A stretch of 64,000 nucleotides of DNA from Rhodothermales bacterium (GCA_039944855.1 JBDUXZ010000005.1:564676-628675), one strand, 5' to 3'; counted from the first letter of the stretch, positions 20,264 to 28,999 are shown. Translations and numbers: made by a program. The notes: generated by a model from the letters alone, not told the origin.

Positions 20264-21439
20264 TCACTCCACGGTTTGGCGCAGCGCCTCGGCGGCTTCT
20301 TCGGCACCGGGGATGCCGCTCTCGGCGAGGCCGTACTCGCGCGGCAGGTCGTCGGCGAAGCGCTCGTAGGCCATGTAGCCCGAGAGCACGATCGAGCGCG
20401 GGTCGAGCTCTTCGCCGAAGCGGTCGAGCTCGGCCGCGTCCTGGGCGATGGGGAAGCGCAGCTCTGACGTTTGTACCAGGCTCGGCGCGCGCTGCTCGCG
20501 GCTCCACTCGCGGTCGAGGAACGCCGCCTCTTCGGGCTCGCCGGTGTAGATCGTCTGTAGGACGCCGTGGTAGGTCAGCTTCCAGTCGCCCGCGCCGCCG
20601 CGCTTGAGGATCTCGCCGGGCGTCGTCGGAAAACGGCTGCTGGCGCGGTTGCCGCCGCCGAGGCCGCCAAAGCCGCCGGTTCCTTGCGCGGGCAGGAGGT
20701 AGAGCTTGAACCCTTGCTCCTCCGTATCGCCTGCGATGAGGGAGCGGATCAGGTGGCGCGGCGAGCCGAGGTACGCCTTCCGCCGGTTCGCCTGCCAGCG
20801 CACCCACTCGACTTCGTCGGCGGGCTCCAACTCTTCGAAGAGCGGCTCGCCGTCGTAGAAATTGGAGTTCGACTGCGCCTCGAACGCGGTGAGCGCGTAG
20901 CGGACGCGGTAGCCGAGCGCCCGGTTCTCGATGATGAGCGGCTCGGCGGCCCGCGCCGTGAGCGTGCCCCGCTTGTCCTCGAAGTCGAGCACGTACGGGT
21001 TGAGGATCTCCGTCTCCGCCGCGTTCTCGGTCTCCCCGATGAAGCGCCGCTCGAAGCGCTTGTACCGCTCCTGCCACTTCGCGTCTTGTGTGGACTCGAC
21101 CGTCACCTCGCCGAGCTCGAACTCGGCCTCCTTCAGCCGGAAATTGACGGTGCGAACCTCGCCGGGCTCGAGGAGGACGAGGTCTTCGGATTTCGTCTCG
21201 TACCCGATGACGGAGGCCACGAGGCGATACGCGCCGAGCGGCACGTTCGCCAGCCAGAACTGCCCCTCCGCGTTCGAGATCGTCCCGCGCTGTGACTGCG
21301 TGAGGAACACGTTCGCGCCGGGGATCGGCTGGCCGTCGGTGTCGGTGACGGTGCCGGTGAGGACGGCGGTGGCGGGCTGCGCAGCGGCGGGGAAGGCGGT
21401 GGTGAGGAGTAGGACGAGCCAGCAGGCGGAGCGGAGCAT
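20264..21439 (-). CDS. Exported protein with carboxypeptidase-like regulatory domain
   Basis: 391 residues from ATG 21439. After a signal peptide (MLRSACWLVLLLTTAFPAAA) residues about 25-115 form a CarboxypepD_reg-like beta-sandwich: GTVTDTDGQPIPGANVFL, GTISNAEGQFWLANVPLGAY, RLVASVIGYETKSEDLVLL. This domain is often the N-terminal part of TonB receptors and DUF5686-type proteins in Bacteroidota. The remaining ~270 residues are strand-rich (NPYVLDFEDKRGTL, ALGYRVRYALTAF, GWKLTYHG-like segments) and match no enzyme I recognise. It is much shorter than a TonB receptor and lacks a plug, so probably a periplasmic or outer-membrane-associated protein. Convergent with bioY (7 bases). Upstream 286 bases are non-coding. 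Confidence 0.8.
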   Translation of the reverse strand: MLRSACWLVLLLTTAFPAAAQPATAVLTGTVTDTDGQPIPGANVFLTQSQRGTISNAEGQFWLANVPLGAYRLVASVIGYETKSEDLVLLEPGEVRTVNFRLKEAEFELGEVTVESTQDAKWQERYKRFERRFIGETENAAETEILNPYVLDFEDKRGTLTARAAEPLIIENRALGYRVRYALTAFEAQSNSNFYDGEPLFEELEPADEVEWVRWQANRRKAYLGSPRHLIRSLIAGDTEEQGFKLYLLPAQGTGGFGGLGGGNRASSRFPTTPGEILKRGGAGDWKLTYHGVLQTIYTGEPEEAAFLDREWSREQRAPSLVQTSELRFPIAQDAAELDRFGEELDPRSIVLSGYMAYERFADDLPREYGLAESGIPGAEEAAEALRQTVE

Positions 21440-21569
21440 GGGGCGCAGGGTAGGGCGGAGGATGGGGCGCCGTGAGAACGAGCGGCCGGGGACGGATAGT
21501 GTACGCGCGGCGGGGCCCTTCGGCGTGCCGCGCTCGGCGCGATCCGTATCCAGTTCGTCGGACCGCTGC

Positions 21570-21581
21570 CCACGATCGTGG
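21570..21581. promoter_or_regulatory. 12-bp perfect palindrome in the divergent intergenic region
   Basis: CCACGATCGTGG lies in the 286-base gap between the gene at 21439 (minus) and the lipoprotein gene at 21726 (plus). It could be an operator for a dimeric regulator. At this length in GC-rich DNA it could also be chance. Confidence 0.25.
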
Positions 21582-21725
21582 ACGGATGAGCCGCGCCGTA
21601 CTGTGTCAGAGGCCACGAACGGCGTTGGACCCGACCTTGCGTGGGCGACGTACGCGCCGCGTTACTCCGCCCCACACGACGGCGGCTCTTTGCCTGAACC
21701 CGCTCCACACGAACCCGCAATCGCT

Positions 21726-22367
21726 ATGACCTCCGCCCGCCACCTCACGCTCTTCGCCCTCGGCCTCCTCGGGCTGCTCTTCGTCCTCGCCGGCTGCGAC
21801 AGCGACAGCCTCGACGACCGCGACCCCGATGTCATCGTCGAGAACGACGTCCGCGTGATCCAGTTTACCCTTAACGACACGGACAGCCAGGGCGATTTTC
21901 GGTTTGACCGCACGTTCAGTACCGATAGTTCGGAGGTACAGTACGAGACGGACAACCAGTTCTACCCACAACTCGCGGCCCTTCTCACGGAGCGGACGGT
22001 GGACGAAGGCGTCGTGCTGCTCTACGTTTCCGACGTGCTCAACGAGAACGGCCTCCGCCGCAGCGGGTGGACGGCGCTCCCGCTCGCCCTCGGCTTCGAC
22101 GTGGACTCGCCGACGGGGAACGAGCCCGATGGCTTCGTCGATTACGTCCTCACAACGACGTACACCTTCGACGTGAACCAGCTGTTCGTGAACCTCGTGG
22201 CCTCAGACACGGCGACGATCGGCTTCCTCCAGGACACGCAGGAGTTTCTCTCGAACCTCGAAGACATCCGATTCCGGCTCGTCGCGATCCCCGGTGGTGG
22301 GTTGAACCGGGGCCTCGACTACTCCGACTACGAAGCGGTGAAGCAGGCGTACAACCTGCCCGACTGA
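21726..22367 (+). CDS. Lipoprotein of unknown function
   Basis: 213 residues. Lipobox LFVLAGC at about residue 17-23 followed by DSDSLDDRD, an acidic tether usual for Bacteroidota lipoproteins. The rest is soluble and strand-rich (RVIQFTLNDTDSQGDFRF, EGVVLLYVSDV, RFRLVAIPGG). A shared pattern with other lipoproteins in these genomes is likely but I recognise no named domain. A strong terminator hairpin follows 20 bases after the stop, so it is probably transcribed alone. Start at ATG 21726 before the signal sequence; longer frames upstream are not credible. Confidence 0.8.
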   Translation: MTSARHLTLFALGLLGLLFVLAGCDSDSLDDRDPDVIVENDVRVIQFTLNDTDSQGDFRFDRTFSTDSSEVQYETDNQFYPQLAALLTERTVDEGVVLLYVSDVLNENGLRRSGWTALPLALGFDVDSPTGNEPDGFVDYVLTTTYTFDVNQLFVNLVASDTATIGFLQDTQEFLSNLEDIRFRLVAIPGGGLNRGLDYSDYEAVKQAYNLPD

Positions 22368-22387
22368 CCGCGCTGCGGGACGAACAC

Positions 22388-22422
22388 GAGAGCGCCGCCT
22401 CCGCTTCGGGGGCGGCGCTCTC
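22388..22422 (+). terminator. Strong hairpin after the lipoprotein gene
   Basis: GAGAGCGCCGCC pairs exactly with GGCGGCGCTCTC (12 bp), extended inside by a G-U pair and CCG/CGG with a CTT loop. The bases after it (TGTACG) are not T-rich. Confidence 0.75.
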
Positions 22423-22514
22423 TGTACGAACGGCCGTCGTCCCGGCGTTCGTTCTAACAGAGGAACAGCGATTTGTACCCCCTGTACCAGCCCTGTCGAA
22501 TGACCGTGAGCCCT

Positions 22515-23702
22515 ATGCCCGTCCGCCTCCTCGTCCGCCGCGTCGCCCTCCTGCTCGTGCTGTGCGCCGCCGGCATGGCGCCTGCTTCGGCGCAGCGCGC
22601 GGTCCTCGAAGACCCCGTCTTCAAAGCCGAGGCCCGGCGCGGGCTCGACCACCTCTACAACATGGAGTTCGACGAGGCCGAGCGCGTCTTCGACCGGCTC
22701 GCGGCGCGGACGCCGGACCACCCCGTTGCCCCGTTCCTCCAGGCCCTCGTCCCGTGGTGGCAGATCCTCATGGACCTCTCTGACACGAGCCACGACGACG
22801 CCTTCTTCGACGCGATGGACGAGGTGATCGACCGCTCCGATCGCCTGCTCCGCCGCGACGGCGACAACCTCGACGCGAAGTTCTTCAAGGGCGCCGCGCT
22901 CGGCTTCCGGGGCCGGCTCCAGTCCAACCGCCGCCGCTGGCTCAAAGCCGCCCTCGATGGGAAGCGCGCGATGGACTACGTGCTCGACGTGGCCGACGAG
23001 GACCCGCGCAACGCCGACTTCGTCTTCGGCAAGGGGATCTACGACTACTACGCCGCCGCCGTGCCCGAGCGGTATTCGTGGAGCAAGCCGTTCGTGGCGA
23101 TGTTTCCGTCCGGCAGCAAGCCGCGTGGGCTCGCCGCGATGCACCGGACGTTCCGCGAGGGCAGCTACCTCCAGGCCGAAGCCGCGTACTTCCTCCTCCA
23201 GATCTACTACCTCTACGAGAGCGACTACGCCAAGAGCCAGCAGTTCATCCGTTGGCTCCGCACCAACTACCCGGACAATGCGTTCTTCCACGCGATGGAG
23301 GGCCGCATCTACGCCCGCTTCGGCGATCTCGAACGGTCCGACGACGTGTTCAAGACGGTGATGCGGCGGTACGGGCTCCGCGACACCGGTTACAACGACG
23401 CCATCGCCGAGCAGGCGCTCTACTACCTCGGCCGTGCCGAGCAGACGCGGCAGAACTACGGGCAGTCGCTCGCCCATTTCTACCGGCTGGAGCAGATCGC
23501 TGATGCGCGCCCGCAGCAGAGCGCGTTCAAAACGCTCGGCCGTCTCCGGCAGGGGATGTCGCACGACGCGCGCGGCGAGCGGCAGAAGGCGTTGCAGCGC
23601 TACCGTGAAGTGCTCCGGCTCAACGATTTCTCCGGATCGCACGACCGCGCCCGCCGTTACATCGAGACGCCGTACGGACGGGGCTCCGTGGACAGCGGGT
23701 GA
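22515..23702 (+). CDS. Exported TPR-like protein (DUF3808/IML2-like helical repeats)
   Basis: 395 residues from ATG 22515, with a signal peptide (MPVRLLVRRVALLLVLCAAGMAPASA); ATGs at 22473 and 22500 are also in frame. The mature part is all-helical. Motifs LYNMEFDEAERVFDRLAARTPDHP and FFKGAALGFRGRLQSNRRRW, then SYLQAEAAYFLLQIYYLYE and HAMEGRIYARFGDLERSDDVF, fit tetratricopeptide-type repeats like those grouped as DUF3808. Likely a periplasmic scaffold. It precedes the VWA gene by 71 bases on the same strand; the gap shows no terminator, so co-transcription is possible. Confidence 0.78.
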   Translation: MPVRLLVRRVALLLVLCAAGMAPASAQRAVLEDPVFKAEARRGLDHLYNMEFDEAERVFDRLAARTPDHPVAPFLQALVPWWQILMDLSDTSHDDAFFDAMDEVIDRSDRLLRRDGDNLDAKFFKGAALGFRGRLQSNRRRWLKAALDGKRAMDYVLDVADEDPRNADFVFGKGIYDYYAAAVPERYSWSKPFVAMFPSGSKPRGLAAMHRTFREGSYLQAEAAYFLLQIYYLYESDYAKSQQFIRWLRTNYPDNAFFHAMEGRIYARFGDLERSDDVFKTVMRRYGLRDTGYNDAIAEQALYYLGRAEQTRQNYGQSLAHFYRLEQIADARPQQSAFKTLGRLRQGMSHDARGERQKALQRYREVLRLNDFSGSHDRARRYIETPYGRGSVDSG

Positions 23703-23773
23703 CCCAAAGGATCGAAAGAGCCGACGAGCGGAAGGGATCATAGACCACTGACGACAGACAACGGACCGCCACC

Positions 23774-24874
23774 ATGTTCTTCCGCTATTCCGAGTGGGAC
23801 GAGAGCCGCCACGGGCAGAACCAGCCCACGTTCGATAAGCTTTTCGATCTCTTCCAGCAGCTCCTCTATCACACCGGCGGCGACGCCGACGAAGCCCTCC
23901 GCTGGCTCACCCAGCTCGACAACAAGTACGGGCTCGGCGACAATGAGATGGGCATCGGCGACTTCATCGAGGAGTTGCAGAACCGCGGCATCATCGAGCG
24001 CGACGAGCAGACGGGCGTCACGCAGATCACGGCGAAGGGGGAGCGCGGGCTGCGGCAGCGTTCGCTCGAAGACATCTTCTCCCACCTCCGCAAGAGCGGG
24101 CGCGGCGGCCACAAAACGCCCCACGCCGGGGCCGGCGACGAACGCCTCCCCGAGACCCGACCCTATTCGTTCGGCGACGACATCCAGAGCCTCGACGTCA
24201 CCGGCACGCTCTCGAACGCCTTCCGCCGCTCCGGCCTCGGCGATTTCTCCCTCTCCGAAGACGACTTCCAGGTCTACGAGACCGACCACCACACGAGCGT
24301 GGCGACCGTCCTGATGATCGACCTCTCGCACTCGATGGTGCTCTACGGCGAGGACCGGATCACGCCCGCGCGCAAGACCGCGATGGCGCTCGCCGAGCTC
24401 ATCATGACGCGCTATCCGAAGGACACGCTCGACATCGTCGCGTTCGGGAATGAGGCGTGGGAAGTGGCGGTGAAGGACCTGCCGTACCTCCAGGTCGGCC
24501 CATTCCACACGAACACGCGGGCCGGGTTGGAGCGCGCCCGCACGATCCTCCGCCGCCGGAAGAACCGGAACAAGCAGATCTTCATGATCACCGACGGCAA
24601 GCCGAGCGCGCACTTCGAGGCGGGCCGGCTCTACAAGAACTCGTACGGGCTCGACCGGAAGATCGTGAACAAGGTGCTGGACGAGGCCGCCATCTGCCGC
24701 CGCGAGCGGATCACGATCACGACGTTTATGATCGCGCGCGATCCGTATCTCCAGAACTTCGTCCGCGAGATGACCGAGACGAACCAGGGCCGCGCCTACT
24801 ACGCCGGGCTCGACGACCTCGGCGGGTTCATCTTCGAGGACTACGTCCGCAACCGCCGCAAATTCACGCGGTGA
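23774..24874 (+). CDS. Cytoplasmic VWA-domain protein (CoxE/YehP-like)
   Basis: 366 residues, no signal peptide. Residues 1-150 are a helical N-terminal region ([44 protein letters not shown]) of the kind found in VWA proteins paired with MoxR/Mg-chelatase AAA ATPases. The VWA domain follows with an intact metal site: DLSHSM (DxSxS), a later Thr in AALAEL-flanking helix, and the Asp of ITDGKPSAH. Known relatives act as chaperone-like metal or protein insertion partners of AAA ATPases. No AAA gene is adjacent here, so the partner must be elsewhere or absent. Start ATG 23774. Confidence 0.88.
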   Translation: MFFRYSEWDESRHGQNQPTFDKLFDLFQQLLYHTGGDADEALRWLTQLDNKYGLGDNEMGIGDFIEELQNRGIIERDEQTGVTQITAKGERGLRQRSLEDIFSHLRKSGRGGHKTPHAGAGDERLPETRPYSFGDDIQSLDVTGTLSNAFRRSGLGDFSLSEDDFQVYETDHHTSVATVLMIDLSHSMVLYGEDRITPARKTAMALAELIMTRYPKDTLDIVAFGNEAWEVAVKDLPYLQVGPFHTNTRAGLERARTILRRRKNRNKQIFMITDGKPSAHFEAGRLYKNSYGLDRKIVNKVLDEAAICRRERITITTFMIARDPYLQNFVREMTETNQGRAYYAGLDDLGGFIFEDYVRNRRKFTR

Positions 24875-24908
24875 GACGTCTCCGAGTCGAGGCCGCTGGA
24901 GGATTCCT

Positions 24909-25418
24909 ATGAGACCGGACATCCGTCCCGAGCGAGCCGAGGACGCCGCCGCCGTCCGGCGCGTCAACGATGCAGCGTTCGCCCGACCGGACGAGGCTGA
25001 CCTCGTAGACCGGCTCCGCGAGCGGGTGCCGTCGTACCTCGCCCTCGTCGCCGTGCTCGACGGGGAGGTCGTCGGCCACATCGCGTTCACGCCCGTTACT
25101 CTCGACCCCGCGAGGCCCGGCCTCGACGTGCGTGGGCTTGCTCCGATGGCGGTTCTCCCGCCGCACCAACGTTCCGGCATCGGCGCGGCGCTCGTGCACG
25201 CAGGACTCGACGCCTGCCGGCGGGACGGAGCAGATGGGGTCGTCGTGCTCGGCCACCCGGACTACTACCCCCGATTCGGGTTCGAACCCGCCGCTGCCTC
25301 CGGCCTCGCGTCGGAGTACGACGTGCCGCCGGAAGCGTTCATGGTGCAGGCGCTGAGGCAGGGTGCGCTCGACGGCGTCGAAGGGCTCGTTCGTTACGAC
25401 GCGGTCTTCGCATCCTGA
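24909..25418 (+). CDS. GNAT N-acetyltransferase (YhbS-like)
   Basis: 169 residues. GNAT fold: N-terminal RPERAEDAAAVRRVNDAAF, central strand DGEVVGHIAFTPV, then acetyl-CoA loop LPPHQRSGIGAALVHAGLDA (Q/RxxGxG/A pattern) and the YhbS-type segment VVVLGHPDYYPRFGFEPAAASGL. Known: transfers an acetyl group from acetyl-CoA to an amine; the substrate of this subgroup is undefined. Followed by a 28-bp hairpin that probably ends the transcript. Starts 34 bases after the VWA gene. Confidence 0.9.
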   Translation: MRPDIRPERAEDAAAVRRVNDAAFARPDEADLVDRLRERVPSYLALVAVLDGEVVGHIAFTPVTLDPARPGLDVRGLAPMAVLPPHQRSGIGAALVHAGLDACRRDGADGVVVLGHPDYYPRFGFEPAAASGLASEYDVPPEAFMVQALRQGALDGVEGLVRYDAVFAS

Positions 25419-25471
25419 CGCGACACAGGGACCGGTCGGTTCTGCAGCGGTCCTCACCTCGCCTGTTCTTC

Positions 25472-25499
25472 GTAGGGTCGCGCGGCCGTGCGACCCTAT
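25472..25499. repeat. 28-bp GTAG palindrome (copy 1), also a likely terminator of the GNAT gene
   Basis: TAGGGTCGC (25473-25481) pairs with GCGACCCTA (25490-25498), with a GTAG foot at 25472. The hairpin is followed by TCTTTTTG, so it can serve as an intrinsic terminator for the GNAT gene. It is the most diverged member of the palindrome family described under findings. The ksgA ATG is only 11 bases beyond it. Confidence 0.65.
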
Positions 25500-25509
25500 C
25501 TTTTTGCCC

Positions 25510-26289
25510 ATGAGCATCCGCCCGAAGAAGAGCCTCGGCCAGAACTTCCTCCGCGACCCCAACACGATCCGAAAGATCGCGGCGTCGGTGGGGGCGCCGG
25601 AGGGCGCAGCGGTCGTCGAGATCGGGCCGGGGACGGGGGCGCTGACGGAGGAACTGCTGCGGCACTACCCCGACCTCACGGCCGTCGAGGTGGACGAGCG
25701 GGCGGTCGAGCATCTGCACGAAGCGTTGCCCGCCCTCGACGTGCGGCAGCAGGACGTGCTGGAGACGGATTGGGCGGCGCTCGCCGAAGAGAAGGGGGAG
25801 CAGCTGTGGGTCGTCGGCAACCTCCCGTATTACATCACCTCGCCGATTCTTTTCTCGCTCCTCGACGCGCGGCAGCATCTTCGGCGGGCCGTCGTGATGA
25901 TGCAGAAGGAGGTCGCCGAGCGGCTCGTCGCCGTGCCGAGCACGAAGGCGTACGGGATCCTCAGCGTGCAGACGCAACTGCTGGCGCGGCCGACGCTGCT
26001 CTTCGACGTGAGTCGCCACGTCTTCCACCCTGTGCCAAATGTCACGAGTGCCGTCGTCGCCCTCGACTTCGACGCGCCTGAGCCGGGCGTGGATGTGGAG
26101 CGACTGCGGCGGACGGTGCGGACGGCGTTCAACCAGCGCCGGAAGACGCTCCGCAACAGCCTCAAGCCCATCACGTCATCGACGGGACACAACGTGCCCG
26201 ATGCGCTCGCGGGGCGGCGGCCCGAGGCCCTCGAGCCGCACGAGTTCGTCGGGCTGGCGGATGCCATTTTCGGTGGCGACGGCGCGTAG
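25510..26289 (+). CDS. rsmA: 16S rRNA (adenine1518/1519-N6)-dimethyltransferase
   Basis: 259 residues (KsgA/RsmA). It dimethylates two adenines near the 3' end of 16S rRNA in late ribosome assembly, using AdoMet. Motifs: RPKKSLGQNFLRDPNTIRKI at the N-terminus, AdoMet site VVEIGPGTGALTEELL, acidic VEVDER, and the catalytic NLPYYITSPI. The C-terminal helical domain contains RTAFNQRRKTLRNSLKP. Start at ATG 25510, directly before the conserved RPKKSLGQ; the longer frame to 25363 overlaps the GNAT gene. A TATCTTTT sequence at 25497-25504 is a possible -7 box but is too close to the start for a normal leader. Confidence 0.96.
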   Translation: MSIRPKKSLGQNFLRDPNTIRKIAASVGAPEGAAVVEIGPGTGALTEELLRHYPDLTAVEVDERAVEHLHEALPALDVRQQDVLETDWAALAEEKGEQLWVVGNLPYYITSPILFSLLDARQHLRRAVVMMQKEVAERLVAVPSTKAYGILSVQTQLLARPTLLFDVSRHVFHPVPNVTSAVVALDFDAPEPGVDVERLRRTVRTAFNQRRKTLRNSLKPITSSTGHNVPDALAGRRPEALEPHEFVGLADAIFGGDGA

Positions 26290-26304
26290 CGGTCCTTCTG
26301 CCTC

Positions 26305-26312
26305 TATCTTCG
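26305..26312 (+). promoter_or_regulatory. Candidate -7 box upstream of mgtE
   Basis: TATCTTCG fits TAnnTTTG at 7 of 8 positions, 64 bases before the mgtE GTG and just after the rsmA stop. No clear TTG at -33. Confidence 0.4.
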
Positions 26313-26376
26313 GGCGCTCTCCGTCTCCGAAGCGGGCGCCGCGTGTGGCGCCCCATCCCCTCGCCGTCCGAACACC

Positions 26377-27777
26377 GTGGAACCCACTCCCCCCGAGCTA
26401 GAGCGCGTCCCCGCGCCCGTCGCCGTCGACGAGGTCTTCGTCGATGACGTGGCGGCGTTGCTCCGGGACGGGCAGCAGGGGATGGTGCTGCTCCTCGTGG
26501 CCGAGCTGCACCCGGCCGACGTCGCGCAGCTCCTCCGCCGCCTCCCGCCTGACGCGGCCGACGAGCTCTTCGGCTGGCTTCCCGAGGAGCAGGCCGGCGC
26601 GGCGCTCCCCGAGATGGAGAGCGCGCAGCGCTCCGACCTCCTCGACGAGATGGAGACGCACGCGATCGTCTCGCTTCTCGACGAGATCGACACCGACGAC
26701 GCGGCCGACGTGCTCGCCGACCTCCGCCCCGATGTGGCCGAGCGCGTGCTGCCCCGGCTCGAAGACGCCGACGAGATCGAGGCGCTCCTCCGCTACGAGG
26801 ACGACACGGCCGGCGGCCTCATGGAGACGGACTACGTCGCCGTTCCCCAGACCGTGACCGTCGCCGAAGCGACGGAGGAGCTGCGCCGCTGTGCCGAGGA
26901 GGTGGACCCCGTCTACGTCGTCTACGTCCTCGACGCTGAGGACCGGCTCGTCGGCCTCGTGGACCTCAAGACGCTCGTGCTCGCCCGCAGTGATGCGCCG
27001 ATCACGTCGATCATGGACACCGATCTCGTGACGGTCGAGCCGGACCTCGATCAGGAGGAGGTCGCGCGGATCATGGAACGGTATGACCTCGTGATCCTGC
27101 CCGTCGTCAGCAGCAGCGGGCACTTCCTCGGGCGCATCACGATCGACGACATCGTGGACGTGATCCGCGACGAGGCCGAGGAGGACTTGCAGCGCGCGAG
27201 CGGCATCGCGGGCGACGAGGAGTTCTCGGCGTCGGTATTCGCGATCTCGCGCGGCCGGCTCGTGTGGCTGCTGATCGGGCTCGTCGGCGCCTACGGTTCG
27301 GGCCTCGTGATCCGCGGGTTCGAGGGCGCGCTCGAAGCCGCCGCCGTGCTCGCCATGTTCATCCCGATCGTGATGGCGATGGCGGGGAACGCGGGGATCC
27401 AGAGCTCGGCGATCGCCGTGCAGGGCCTCGCCTCGGGCGACCTGTGGAACTCCGACGTGCCGCGCCGCCTCGCCAAAGAACTCGCCGTCGCGCTCATCAA
27501 CGGCGTCGCCCTCGCCCTCGCCCTCGGCCTGATCGTCGTGGCGATGGGCTCGCTCGGCGGGCTCGGCGACGTCGACACGCCGCGGCTCGCCCTCACGTCC
27601 GCCCTCTCGCTCCTCATCGTGATCGTGATCGCGACCGTGCTCGGCGCGACGATCCCGCTCCTGCTCGACCGCGTCGGCATCGACCCCGCGCTCGCCACCG
27701 GCCCGTTCATCACGACGTCGAACGACATCATCGGGCTGGCCGTGTTCTTCACCGTCGCGTCGCTGCTCTACCTGTAA
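26377..27777 (+). CDS. mgtE: MgtE-type magnesium channel
   Basis: 466 residues from a GTG at 26377. Layout follows MgtE exactly: an acidic helical N domain (about 15-130; LHPADVAQLLRRLPPDAADEL, IDTDDAADVLADL), a CBS pair (about 135-255) and a membrane domain of five helices (about 290-466) with GNAGIQSSAIAVQGLA, the pore-forming segment containing the MgtE signature, and TSNDIIGLAVFF near the end. Known: a homodimeric Mg2+ channel of the inner membrane, closed by Mg2+ binding at the acidic N/CBS interface. Not clearly in an operon with neighbours; convergent with the DUF1499 gene 19 bases later. Confidence 0.95.
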   Translation: MEPTPPELERVPAPVAVDEVFVDDVAALLRDGQQGMVLLLVAELHPADVAQLLRRLPPDAADELFGWLPEEQAGAALPEMESAQRSDLLDEMETHAIVSLLDEIDTDDAADVLADLRPDVAERVLPRLEDADEIEALLRYEDDTAGGLMETDYVAVPQTVTVAEATEELRRCAEEVDPVYVVYVLDAEDRLVGLVDLKTLVLARSDAPITSIMDTDLVTVEPDLDQEEVARIMERYDLVILPVVSSSGHFLGRITIDDIVDVIRDEAEEDLQRASGIAGDEEFSASVFAISRGRLVWLLIGLVGAYGSGLVIRGFEGALEAAAVLAMFIPIVMAMAGNAGIQSSAIAVQGLASGDLWNSDVPRRLAKELAVALINGVALALALGLIVVAMGSLGGLGDVDTPRLALTSALSLLIVIVIATVLGATIPLLLDRVGIDPALATGPFITTSNDIIGLAVFFTVASLLYL

Positions 27778-27796
27778 CCGACGCGACGAGCAGGCG

Positions 27797-28156
27797 CTAC
27801 GCGAGGCCGTCGAGGAAGGCGCGGACGCGGCGGCGGTTCGTCCCGAGGTCGCCCGCGCCGACGCGGCTGGCGCTGCGAACGTGGACCACGGCACCGCCCG
27901 CATGCGGCGCGACGCGGAGGTCGAAGTCGTCGGTGAAGAAGAGCACTTTGAACGTGGCGTGGAGGCTGAGGCGGTCGCCGTCGCGCTCGATCTCGACGGC
28001 GTGGCCGATCGTGAGCCCGCTGAGTTCACGGAGGCGGGCGAGCGCGTCGGTGAAGAGCTTGGCCGGGGGCCGATCGAACGTGCGGCTCTCCCGGTAGCAG
28101 TTCGGCGTGGCGGGGCAGGGCGGCAGCGGGCTTTCGGGAAGGGCGGGAGCAGCCAT
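27797..28156 (-). CDS. DUF1499 family protein
   Basis: 119 residues from ATG 28156; a GTG at 28177 seven codons upstream has a somewhat better purine stretch and could be used. The DUF1499 pattern is clear: PPCPATPNCYRE near the start, then VLFFTDDFDLRVAP and the C-terminal VVHVRSASRVGAGDLGTNRRRVRAFLDGL. The family is small, of unknown function, sometimes with a membrane anchor that is absent here. It is the last gene of the ccm cluster on the minus strand, 72 bases after ccmE, which may or may not be meaningful. Confidence 0.85.
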   Translation of the reverse strand: MAAPALPESPLPPCPATPNCYRESRTFDRPPAKLFTDALARLRELSGLTIGHAVEIERDGDRLSLHATFKVLFFTDDFDLRVAPHAGGAVVHVRSASRVGAGDLGTNRRRVRAFLDGLA

Positions 28157-28228
28157 CAGGGAGAGGGGAAACGACACGCGCAGCCCCGGATCGGTCGGAG
28201 CTGCGCGCGAGAGAGGAGGGGGCGCTGG

Positions 28229-28651
28229 CTAGAGCGCGGTCGGCTGCGTAGTGGGCGCAGTCGGCGGGGCGGCATCTTGAAACTCGCGTTCGTCGTTGTA
28301 CTTCGACGGGCACTTGATGAGGATGTGCTCGGCGGCAAACACGTCGCCGTCCATCTGGCCCTCGACGACGACCTGCATGGCGTCCTCGAAGTTGGCCGGC
28401 TTCGGGTTGGGGTAGTAGACCTGGCGGACGGCGCCGGCCTCGTCCTTCATGAAGAAGGAGAACGTGTTCGAGTTGCGGTCGTAGGTGGTCGGCTGGGCCT
28501 TGACCCACTCGCCGACGACGTGGGCGCGGGACTGCGATTCCGTCGCCTCGGCGAAGTCCATGTACCCGCCGACGTTCTCGCCGAAGGAGCGCATCACCAG
28601 GAACGTGAACGCGGCCAGCATGACCACGCCGATGATCGTTTTAGGCTTCAT
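28229..28651 (-). CDS. ccmE: Cytochrome c maturation heme chaperone CcmE, Cys-type
   Basis: 140 residues. An N-terminal membrane anchor (about 4-20) is followed by the OB-fold domain with AHVVGEWVKAQPTTYDRNSN and VYYPNPKPANFEDAMQVVVEG. The heme-attachment site normally reads HDEKY; here it reads KCPSKYND, so Cys114 and Tyr118 form a CxxxY motif in place of HxxxY. CxxxY CcmE proteins are known from Desulfovibrio-type and some archaeal systems, where heme is carried on Cys and CcmH may be absent. CcmE passes heme from CcmC to the CcmF ligase in the periplasm. It lies 23 bases after ccmD. Confidence 0.92.
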   Translation of the reverse strand: MKPKTIIGVVMLAAFTFLVMRSFGENVGGYMDFAEATESQSRAHVVGEWVKAQPTTYDRNSNTFSFFMKDEAGAVRQVYYPNPKPANFEDAMQVVVEGQMDGDVFAAEHILIKCPSKYNDEREFQDAAPPTAPTTQPTAL

Positions 28652-28674
28652 GACTGCAGAGGTTGAGCGGGTGG

Positions 28675-28977
28675 TTACGCGATGATCTCATCGTCCCGTG
28701 CGGGTACGCGCGTGTCGACGGCTTGTTCGAGCGCGGCGAGGCGGCGGTCCGTACGGAAGAGGAAGAACAGGATCCCGAACCAGATGATGAGCACGACGGC
28801 GAGGACGACGTAGAGCTTGTCCTGCTGAAGCATCACCGTTTCGAGCCCGACCGGCGCCGCTTCGGGCATCTCGGTCCCGGCCCACACGCTGTCGTAGACG
28901 GCGGAGCCGTGGGCCACGCCGTCGGAGGCGGTCGTGTCGATCTGGAACGCCTGCGGCGGGCTCGCTGGGGTCTGCAT
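28675..28977 (-). CDS. ccmD: CcmD-like small membrane protein
   Basis: 100 residues. A soluble N-terminus of about 50 residues precedes one membrane helix, DKLYVVLAVVLIIWFGILFF, ending in LFRTDRRLAALE. The helix followed by a basic R-x-x-RRLxxLE tail is the CcmD signature. In other systems CcmD stabilises the CcmC-CcmE contact and helps release holo-CcmE. The position between ccmC and ccmE agrees. The N-terminal 50 residues are longer than in E. coli CcmD and show no domain. Confidence 0.85.
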   Translation of the reverse strand: MQTPASPPQAFQIDTTASDGVAHGSAVYDSVWAGTEMPEAAPVGLETVMLQQDKLYVVLAVVLIIWFGILFFLFRTDRRLAALEQAVDTRVPARDDEIIA

Positions 28978-28999
28978 GCGGGGCGGTTCGGGTTCGGGG

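Noticed and set aside
25277-25289. GGTTCGAACCC resembling a tRNA T-arm
   Set aside because: It is inside the GNAT coding sequence and no acceptor or anticodon arms surround it.
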